A DNA stretch of 64,000 bases from an uncultured bacterium (GTDB lineage: Bacteria > Hydrogenedentota > Hydrogenedentia > Hydrogenedentales > CAILVY01): positions 70,190-134,189 of the forward strand of contig CALEDJ010000038.1 in assembly GCA_937951485.1 (NCBI GenBank). The letters run 5' to 3'. A model generated the notes under the pieces. It worked only from the letters and a program-made list of their open reading frames with translations, searched no databases and was not told the DNA's origin. Each line of letters opens with the position of its first letter. The stretch's first letter is position 1. Of this stretch, positions 17,013 through 24,091 are shown in pieces. The position numbers and the translations under genes were made by a program.

Positions 17013-19229
17013 GTGGACGACAGAACCCATTGGCTGACAAGAGTGCGTGTGAACACAAGCGAGCATCCAAAGAACGCCGAACCGCCAACCGGTCCGAAAG
17101 GATTTTGGGAGCGGCATGCCTGGCGGATACTCGTGCTTATCCTGCTGGCGGCGCTGGCATTGCGGCTGGCGTATCTGCGCGAAATCGTCGCGTCGCCGAC
17201 GTTCACATACGCCGTTTATGACCCGCAATACAACGACTATTGGGCGCGGGGGCTGGTGACGGACGACTGGACCGTGCCGGAAGGCGTGAATGATCCGGAG
17301 ATTCGCACGACGCCCTATGGGCGACCGCCGGGCTATCCGTTTTTCCTCGCGCTGGTCTATCGCGTCTTCGGACTGAATTACCTCGCGCCGCGTCTGGTGC
17401 AGATGTATCTGGGTCTGATCAGCGCCGTGCTGCTGTTTGTTTTGGCGCGCGGCATCTTCGGCGCGGCGACAGCGTTGCTCGCGGCAGTGTTTTTCTCATG
17501 CTACTGGGTGTTTATTTATTTCGAGGGCGTGCTCACCTATCCCTCCGTGGTGGTGTGCCTGCTGCTCCTTATCATGATCGCGATTTCGGCGTGGTTACGG
17601 CAGCCCCATGCCGGCCGCGCGGTCATCGTCGGGCTGCTGATGGGTCTGTTCGCGTTGTTCCGGCCCAATGGATTGCTCTACGTGCCGGTGTTGGTCGTCT
17701 GGATGGGGTGGACTTTGCGGCACCCGGACGCGCATTCCGGAGAATCCGTCAAACGGCCCGGCGTACAGCGGGCCTTCCGGCGGTCGGTCGCGGCGTTGGT
17801 GCTCGGGGTTGTCGTGCCGTTGGTGCCGGTGCTGGTGAGAAACTACGTCGTGGCCGGCGATTTCGTTTTCCTTTCTTCCTACGGCGGCTTGAATTTCTAT
17901 GTGGGCAATCACGCGGGGGCCGGCGGGGTGGAACCGCGGATTCCCGAACTGCCCGAACTGGCGGGCATCGAGAACTGGTCCTGTTTCGATTACCCGGCGA
18001 TAGTGCGCGGCCTTGCTGTAAATATGGGCAGGGAGCACATCCGTTTTTCCGAGGCCAACGCTTATTTCTACCGAAAAGCCCTTGATTTCATCCGCCACGA
18101 TCCCGTCGCATTCCTGAAATTGACCGCGAAAAAAGCGTTGCTGTTCTGGGGACCGCGGGAAATCACCAACGACACCGTCTTGGAATGGGACAAGCGGCAT
18201 TCGCCGCTGCTGCGTTGGCTGCCGGGATTCCCCTTCGCGCTGGGGACCTTTCTGTCCGGACTGTTGCTCTTTCTCCGTGACATGCGCATGGGCCGCACGC
18301 TTCCGCGCCCCGAATCACGCGCGACGGCTTGCGCCGCACTGTTGTTCATCGGCGCGTATTTCGTTTCCGTCGTGCCCTACTTCATCGCGGGGCGCTACCG
18401 CGTGCCGGTCATCCCGTTCATGCTGTTGTTCAGCGCGTACGGCGCGCAGCGCATCGGGGCGATGGCGGCGGCGCGACAGTGGCGACAATGCACGCTGTGG
18501 CTGGGCGCGGCGGGCGCGCTGGTGGGGGTGTCATTCTGGAATCCCATGGGCTACGCACCATCCGAGGCGACATGGCATTTTCATCAGGCGATGGCGTACG
18601 CCGCGCGCCAGGATTGCCCGGCGGCCGCCGAACACTACCGGGAATGCATCGCCCTTGACCCCGCCAACGCCGCCGCACACAACAATCTCGGACGCATCCA
18701 TTCGCGCCTGGGCGAACACGATGCCGCGCTGGCACTGTTTCAAGAGGCGCTGCGCCTGCGTCCGCAAGACCCGACCATCCGGAACAACCTCGGTTTTGAA
18801 TTGCAGCAACTTGGCCGCACGGCTGAGGCTGTGGAGGAGTATGAGGCGGCGCTGCGCGCCGCGCCCCGGGCATATCTGCCGCGCGCCAATCTCATCAACG
18901 CGCTGACGGCGCTGGGCCGCGCCGACGAGGCCCTGCGACACGCCGCCGTCCTGCTGGAAACATATGGCCACACCGCCGCCGCGCAGAACGCCTGCGGGTA
19001 TGCGTTCGCGCGCGCAGGCCGCGCCGAGGAGGCCGTGATGCGCTTCCGAGAAGCACTCCGCATCAACCCCCGCTTTGTCCCGGCGTGGGTCAACCTCGGC
19101 ATGGCGCTGGAAAGCCTGGGGCGACGCGAGGAAGCCGCAGACGCCTACACGCAGGTTCTTGATCTGGAACCCACAAACGCCCACGTGCAGGAACGTCTGC
19201 GCGTCCTGCGAGCACAACTATCACCTTAA
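17013..19229 (+). CDS. GT-C glycosyltransferase with C-terminal TPR repeats
   Basis: Predicted polytopic membrane glycosyltransferase of 738 residues using a lipid-linked sugar donor. The first 500 residues have about ten membrane segments. An early periplasmic loop has acidic residues (YDPQYNDYWARGL) and TTPYGRPPGYPFFLALVYRVFG, the pattern of the PMT/ArnT-like GT39 and GT83 group. Residues about 520-738 are six tetratricopeptide repeats. The start is uncertain: GTG at 17013 has only a weak AGAGAA upstream, and another GTG at 17043 is possible. It is transcribed away from the BNR gene and its stop overlaps that of the convergent VapBC remnant by four bases. Acceptor, possibly protein or glycan, is unknown. 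Confidence 0.78.
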   Translation: MDDRTHWLTRVRVNTSEHPKNAEPPTGPKGFWERHAWRILVLILLAALALRLAYLREIVASPTFTYAVYDPQYNDYWARGLVTDDWTVPEGVNDPEIRTTPYGRPPGYPFFLALVYRVFGLNYLAPRLVQMYLGLISAVLLFVLARGIFGAATALLAAVFFSCYWVFIYFEGVLTYPSVVVCLLLLIMIAISAWLRQPHAGRAVIVGLLMGLFALFRPNGLLYVPVLVVWMGWTLRHPDAHSGESVKRPGVQRAFRRSVAALVLGVVVPLVPVLVRNYVVAGDFVFLSSYGGLNFYVGNHAGAGGVEPRIPELPELAGIENWSCFDYPAIVRGLAVNMGREHIRFSEANAYFYRKALDFIRHDPVAFLKLTAKKALLFWGPREITNDTVLEWDKRHSPLLRWLPGFPFALGTFLSGLLLFLRDMRMGRTLPRPESRATACAALLFIGAYFVSVVPYFIAGRYRVPVIPFMLLFSAYGAQRIGAMAAARQWRQCTLWLGAAGALVGVSFWNPMGYAPSEATWHFHQAMAYAARQDCPAAAEHYRECIALDPANAAAHNNLGRIHSRLGEHDAALALFQEALRLRPQDPTIRNNLGFELQQLGRTAEAVEEYEAALRAAPRAYLPRANLINALTALGRADEALRHAAVLLETYGHTAAAQNACGYAFARAGRAEEAVMRFREALRINPRFVPAWVNLGMALESLGRREEAADAYTQVLDLEPTNAHVQERLRVLRAQLSP

Positions 19230-19510
19230 AGCCAGTTGGCGACTCTCAATCCCGCAACGTGCCGGAATTCCCGCTCGTTGTTGGTGACCAGCACTGCGCC
19301 CTCCGCCACGGCATGCGCCGCTCCCAGCAGGTCCATCGGCCCAATCACCCCGCCCGCGCGCTCCAGCGCCTCCCAGCCACGCTCCGGTGGAAAAATCATC
19401 ACCACGTCACGCACCTTGGTGATACACACCTCGTCCGAAGAAAACCGGTGTTCTTTGAGCAGGCGCACCGCCTGGCTGCCGCCATTGAGGAAGACCTTGG
19501 CTTTTTTCAC
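19226..19510 (-). pseudogene. In-frame VapB antitoxin / VapC toxin-tail chimera
   Basis: This 94-residue frame looks like a collapsed toxin-antitoxin locus. Residues 1-50 are a VapB-type AbrB/MazE antitoxin (KVFLNGGSQAVRLLKEHRF, then DEVCITKVRDVVMIFPP and GWEAL). Residues 54-94 are the C-terminal tail of a VapC PIN toxin (IGPMDLLGAAHAVAEGAVLVTNNEREF, ending GLRVANWL). The N-terminal two-thirds of the toxin, with its first Asp and Glu active-site residues, is missing, while the last acidic residue (D60) and TNN remain. A single in-frame deletion joining the two genes explains it. GTG at 19510 has AGGAG six bases upstream, so the chimera can still be translated. It cannot be an active nuclease; DNA binding by the antitoxin half is possible. 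Confidence 0.82.
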
Positions 19511-19606
19511 GGCACACTCCTGAAAGTATATACAAATTACACGGATCAAGATGTCAAGCCGGGACCTCTTGGAAAGCGCCTGCGCCGGGTGCTACCATGC
19601 TGCCGC

Positions 19607-20464
19607 ATGAACGGACACATTTATACAAGCGCCAACCAGCGGGAGTGGCTGCGGGTGCTTCCCGACCTCGTCCGGGCGCGGGAACTGCTGCGCGATCTGA
19701 TCTGGAAAGACCTTCGCGCGCGGTACCGCTATGCCGTGATGGGATTCCTGTGGGCTGTTCTGGAACCCCTGGCGTTCACGCTGATCCTGGCATTCGTGTT
19801 TTCGGTTCTGCTGGCGGACAAGGCGGCGTTCTTGCGCCCCGACAACGGGCCGCCGTTCACGACGATGCTCTTGAGCGGGTTGATCTTCTGGCAATTCACG
19901 GCGACGGCGCTGGCGAGCGCAACGTTTTCGCTGGTGATCAACCAGAATCTTGTGAAAAAGGTGCATTTCGCGCGGGAGACCGTCCCGTTGGCGACGGTAT
20001 GCGTGCCGCTGGTGAATCTTGGCGTGGGCTTCCTGTTGCTGCTGGGGGTGCATGTGCTGCTGGGCGGACGGCTGCATCCCGCACTGGTCTGGGTGCTGCC
20101 GGTGTTCGGCATCCAATTCTCCCTGACAGCGGGATTGGCGCTGATCTTTTCCAGCGCCCATGTGCACTTTCGCGACGTGGGGAACATGGTCAATGTCGCC
20201 ATTCTCTTCGGTTTCTACGCCTCGCCGGTGTTCTATCCGCTGGAGCGGGTGACCCAGTCCGGCGTGTTGCCGGCGTGGGCGGTGCATGCTTATCTGCTGA
20301 ATCCCATGGCGGGACTGCTGACCGCCTACCGGCAAATCCTGTTTGACGGCCATTTCCCGGACTGGACGCTCCTGCTGTGGCCCGCCATGTTGGCGGGGCT
20401 GGTGCTTGTCGGCGGATCATGGCTTTTCCGGCGCGCAGCGCCGACCTTTTCGGATTACCTGTAA
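19607..20464 (+). CDS. ABC-2 type polysaccharide export permease (Wzm/TagG family)
   Basis: Inner-membrane permease of 285 residues with six predicted membrane segments, the usual size for Wzm or TagG. The family patterns RELLRDLIWKDLRARYRYAVMGFLWAVLEPL at the N-terminus and FGFYASPVFYPLERV plus LNPMAGLLTAYRQILF near the end are clear. It would export a lipid-linked glycan with the ATPase encoded immediately downstream, whose ATG shares one base with this stop (TAATG). ATG at 19607 fits the family N-terminus but has no evident ribosome site. The open frame runs upstream to 19259 through antisense of the VapBC remnant and is not used. Confidence 0.88.
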   Translation: MNGHIYTSANQREWLRVLPDLVRARELLRDLIWKDLRARYRYAVMGFLWAVLEPLAFTLILAFVFSVLLADKAAFLRPDNGPPFTTMLLSGLIFWQFTATALASATFSLVINQNLVKKVHFARETVPLATVCVPLVNLGVGFLLLLGVHVLLGGRLHPALVWVLPVFGIQFSLTAGLALIFSSAHVHFRDVGNMVNVAILFGFYASPVFYPLERVTQSGVLPAWAVHAYLLNPMAGLLTAYRQILFDGHFPDWTLLLWPAMLAGLVLVGGSWLFRRAAPTFSDYL

Positions 20465-22548
20465 TGCCCATCATCGAAGTGGACCATGTGACCAAGGTGT
20501 TCCCGGCGCGGCGCGGCGCGCGCGACATCCGGGGACGCGGCGGTCTGGCCGACTGGATTCGCGGACGGAAGACGGAGACGTTCGAGGCGCTGAAAGATAT
20601 CAGCCTGTCGGTCGAGCGTGGGGAATCGCTGGGCATCATCGGTCGGAATGGCTCCGGAAAAAGCACCCTGCTCAGCCTCATCGCGGGGGTAACACTGCCC
20701 ACACGCGGCACGGTCACCGTTCGCGGGCGCGTCGCCTCGTTACTGGAACTGGGCGCCGGCTTTCATCCCATCCTGACCGGACGCGAGAATGTTTATCTGA
20801 ATGCCGGCCTGCTCGGCATGCGCCGCGCGCAAGTGGACGAAGTTTTTGACCGTATCGTGGCGTTTTCAGGCATCGCTGAATTCATTGATCAGCCGGTCGA
20901 AACCTACAGCAGCGGCATGTATGTGCGCATCGGTTTCGCCGTGGCCGCTCATGTCAACCCCGATGTTTTTCTCGTGGACGAGGTCCTGTCCGTCGGCGAC
21001 GAGGAATTCCAGCGCAAATGCCGCGCGCGCATCAGTGCGTTGCGCGAAGAAGGCAAGACCATCGTCTTCGTCTCGCATGATCTCGGTATTGTGAACACCC
21101 TCTGCGACCGGGTGGTGCTCCTGGACAAGGGCCGGATGGTTCTGCGCGAGAGCGCGCGCAAGACCATCAGTTTCTATCTGCGCCAGGTCGGCCGCGAACG
21201 CGGCGTGCACACCTTCGCCGCAGGTCCCCTGGAGGCCATCCTCTGCGAAGGCCGTATCTCACTCTTCCACAATCAGGAGGAACTCACCGCGCCGGATGGC
21301 TTCGCCATGTTTGTCCAATCGCTGGGGCGCCTGCACGCCTCGACGGAAGCGGATTGGGTTCTGACCCGGCGTGACCCTGACGGTTGCACCGCCGAGGGGC
21401 GCATGATGCGCCTGCCCCTCAAATACTTCTGGGACCTTCAACTCACCCCCGACCGTCTCACCTGGCACATCGCCGTGGAGTGCGAACGCGAAACGCCCAT
21501 GAACAGCCTCGACGTACGGCTCACCCTGACCACCGCGTTCACCCGTTGGATGTTGGGCGACTTGTCGGGGGTTTTCCCGGAAATCCGTCCCTCAGACACC
21601 CTCTGGAACATGCTCGTGTGGCCTTCGGACACGCCCCTCGACGATACCCGCGCCGCCATCCTGCCGGAGGAGGAAAACGAAGCCGTTCCCCGCCTGATCT
21701 TCCGCACCACCCCGCTGCGGCCGCATTTCAACCTCTACTGGGTGAACTCCGACTATGCCGCCTACTGCCGGATTCTGTTCATTCACACCCGATTCCCCGA
21801 CAAGGACGCCGGACTGCCTCCCGGTCGCCATGAACTGCTGCGTGTCGAGATTGAGCCGGCGGCGGGTCGGGACCTCCTGTGGCGACGCCTCTCCCCCGAC
21901 CGGACCATCAGCGCCGGAAAAGTGTCCGCTTGTTTCGAGCGTGGCTGGCTGAAACTGGCCTACGACGGCCGCGAAATCACCGCGCTTATCCATGTCTTTT
22001 CCTCAATGCTTGTACAACACCTCTGGAACGACAGCCACACATTGCATTGGGGCGAGGTGCAGAATGACGGCCGATGCCTGCGCGTCAGCGGCGAGTCGCG
22101 CCGTTTCCCGTTTTTCCAGCATTGGGAAGCGGAGGCGCGCGAAGACGGCATTTTTCTGCGCATATGGCTGGAGGCGGTCGAAGCGCTGGACGCCCAGGAA
22201 TACCAGGCATCCGTAGTGCTGTTACCGGAGTACAGGGCGTGGCGTTCCGACTACGAGGAAGGTGTGTTCCCGCCGTTTGACGCCAAAGCCGACAAATGGC
22301 GGCATCTGAATAAGATCTACCTCCCCGGCAAACGCCTCAGCGCCTTGAGTTCCACGTTACCATCTGTTACGCTTGAGGTTACAAACGACGCAATGCAGTT
22401 CCGAATGACCCCGATCAACACCCGGCGACAAGAAAACGCCCGGGTATTGCAGGCTTTGTGTTCCTCGGAATCGGGTGTCTTTCATTTCGATCGCGGGCGG
22501 CATCTCATCTTTGAAGGAATGATCCGGATAGCGCCCCCAGGGAGTTGA
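20464..22548 (+). CDS. ABC exporter ATPase (Wzt/TagH type) with long unknown C-terminal extension
   Basis: ATPase of 694 residues for the glycan exporter. The ATP-binding domain covers about 1-245: Walker A GRNGSGKST at 60-68, signature YSSGM at 148-152, Walker B VFLVDE at 168-173, and the switch His at 205 in VSHD. Residues about 246-694 are a beta-rich extension of some 440 residues that I do not recognise. Wzt proteins often add a glycan-binding domain of about 150 residues, so this is about three times longer. The segment near 510-600 (LHWGEVQNDG, SRRFPFFQHWE, LRIWLEAVEAL, VVLLPEYRAWRSDYEEGVFPPF) suggests a sugar-handling beta sandwich. The start shares one base with the permease stop, and the radical SAM gene follows at once. 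Confidence 0.85.
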   Translation: MPIIEVDHVTKVFPARRGARDIRGRGGLADWIRGRKTETFEALKDISLSVERGESLGIIGRNGSGKSTLLSLIAGVTLPTRGTVTVRGRVASLLELGAGFHPILTGRENVYLNAGLLGMRRAQVDEVFDRIVAFSGIAEFIDQPVETYSSGMYVRIGFAVAAHVNPDVFLVDEVLSVGDEEFQRKCRARISALREEGKTIVFVSHDLGIVNTLCDRVVLLDKGRMVLRESARKTISFYLRQVGRERGVHTFAAGPLEAILCEGRISLFHNQEELTAPDGFAMFVQSLGRLHASTEADWVLTRRDPDGCTAEGRMMRLPLKYFWDLQLTPDRLTWHIAVECERETPMNSLDVRLTLTTAFTRWMLGDLSGVFPEIRPSDTLWNMLVWPSDTPLDDTRAAILPEEENEAVPRLIFRTTPLRPHFNLYWVNSDYAAYCRILFIHTRFPDKDAGLPPGRHELLRVEIEPAAGRDLLWRRLSPDRTISAGKVSACFERGWLKLAYDGREITALIHVFSSMLVQHLWNDSHTLHWGEVQNDGRCLRVSGESRRFPFFQHWEAEAREDGIFLRIWLEAVEALDAQEYQASVVLLPEYRAWRSDYEEGVFPPFDAKADKWRHLNKIYLPGKRLSALSSTLPSVTLEVTNDAMQFRMTPINTRRQENARVLQALCSSESGVFHFDRGRHLIFEGMIRIAPPGS

Positions 22549-22553
22549 CGTTC

Positions 22554-23891
22554 ATGGACCCGGTAACCGCGGAAAACGCCGTGGGCGCGGATTGCCCGAA
22601 CCCCATCGCCGCAGCATCCGCTGCGCCCTTGCAAGTCGCGCATGGATGCCGGAAAACCACGCGGCGCGTGCTTACCCGGCGCGGGGTGATGTGGCTCGGC
22701 CAGACCTGCAATCTTCGCTGCTACTTCTGCTACTTCATTGACCGCATCGAGGACCACAAGCATCCCGAGCACGCGTTCATGACCCTCCAGAAAGCCAAGC
22801 AAATCTGCAAGGCGCTGCGCGAGTTCTACGGCAACACCGCCATTGACATCCAGGGCGGCGAGCCGACCATCCACAAAGAAATCCTGGAACTTATCCGCTA
22901 CTGCCGTGAAATCGGCCTGATTCCCACCCTCATCACCAATGGCCTGATCCTGGGAAAGCCCGGCAAACTGGAGGAATTCCGCGACGCGGGCATCCGCGAT
23001 TTCCTGGTCAGCCTCCATGGCATCGGCGAACTGCACAATGAAGTCGTGCGCGTGAAAGGCGCCTACGAGAAAATCATCGCGGCCATCGAGCGCATGCGCG
23101 CCCTCGACATCCCCTTTCGCTTCAACTGCACCATGTCCAAGCCGGTGATCCCCGTGCTGACGCAGGTCGCCCAGAAGGCGATTGATTACGGGGCGCTTGT
23201 CGTCAACTTCATCGCGTTCAACCCTTTCAGCGACCAATTCGGGCATCGCCGCGCCGACACCGTCGCCCGCTATGCCGATATCAAACCGGAACTCACCCGT
23301 GCGATGGACATGCTGGAGGCGGCGGGCATCGAGGTCAATGTGCGCTATCTCCCCCTGTGCATGGCCGAAGAGCGCCACCGCAAAAACTTCTTCAACTTCC
23401 AGCAACTTTCCTACGACATCCACGAATGGGATTACCAGAGTTGGCTCTGGACCATGATGATGACCCAGATGATGCGGGACGGCAACCCCTCGCCCCTGTT
23501 CCGACTCGGTCCCGGCGCAAGCCGCATCTACAAGGGCGGCGCGATGCGCATCCGCGACAACTACGAGAAACATCCGCTGCGGCAGGGAGTGAAATTCGCC
23601 GCGCAGCGCGCCCTGGCGCGCATCTATCAGGCGGCGCGCGGCATGCCCGCCGTCTATCGCGAGGAAGCCCGCCGCCGCGCCGAGCACGACTGCGGCTACA
23701 AATACGCGGAGGCTTGCCAATCGTGCGCGGCCCGGAACATCTGTGACGGATTCCACGGCGATTACGCCGAATTCTTCGGAACCGACGAGGCCCGGCCCAT
23801 CACCGGCATCGCGCCCATTGACGACCCGCTCCACTATATCCGCAACCAGGAAAAAGTCGTCTTTCCCGAGGATGCCTCCTGGGCGCTGTGA
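22554..23891 (+). CDS. Radical SAM enzyme in the glycan-export operon
   Basis: Predicted radical S-adenosylmethionine enzyme of 445 residues. The cluster motif is CNLRCYFC (C52, C56, C59), followed by IDIQGGEPT at about 97-105 for SAM binding and LITNG. A C-terminal cysteine group (C380, C388, C391, C397, then DGFHGDYAEFFG) is SPASM-like and may hold an auxiliary iron-sulfur cluster. ATG at 22554 has AGGGAG nine bases upstream; a TTG at 22545 is the alternative. It starts six bases after the ATPase stop, so it belongs to the same operon. Radical SAM proteins in such loci may modify sugars, lipids or peptides; the substrate is not evident. Confidence 0.88.
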   Translation: MDPVTAENAVGADCPNPIAAASAAPLQVAHGCRKTTRRVLTRRGVMWLGQTCNLRCYFCYFIDRIEDHKHPEHAFMTLQKAKQICKALREFYGNTAIDIQGGEPTIHKEILELIRYCREIGLIPTLITNGLILGKPGKLEEFRDAGIRDFLVSLHGIGELHNEVVRVKGAYEKIIAAIERMRALDIPFRFNCTMSKPVIPVLTQVAQKAIDYGALVVNFIAFNPFSDQFGHRRADTVARYADIKPELTRAMDMLEAAGIEVNVRYLPLCMAEERHRKNFFNFQQLSYDIHEWDYQSWLWTMMMTQMMRDGNPSPLFRLGPGASRIYKGGAMRIRDNYEKHPLRQGVKFAAQRALARIYQAARGMPAVYREEARRRAEHDCGYKYAEACQSCAARNICDGFHGDYAEFFGTDEARPITGIAPIDDPLHYIRNQEKVVFPEDASWAL

Positions 23892-24091
23892 ACGACACAG
23901 GACGCTATTTGGAAAGCGCATGAGGGAAGGGAGTCGCGGGGGGATTGGCGTATTGGGGGGCGGGTTGTTGCACAATAACAAGGCTCTTGCAGGACTTCCG
24001 TGGCATGGGCGTATCGCCCATAAAACACGGGCAGGATGCCCGTGCTCTATTGGATAACGGAAGGTTCTGCAAAAGCCTCTTATGGCAGGAC
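23892..24091. repeat. Paired-hairpin dispersed element inside the glycan operon
   Basis: This 200-bp spacer contains two adjacent perfect hairpins: ATGGGCG-TAT-CGCCCAT (24005-24021) and CACGGGCA-GGA-TGCCCGTG (24026-24044). Read in the upstream frame they give the spurious peptide MGVSPIKHGQDARAL, a string I have seen in many unrelated translated intergenic repeats of planctomycete-like genomes. The element interrupts the otherwise tightly packed operon and lies just before the start of the fusion gene. Confidence 0.75.
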
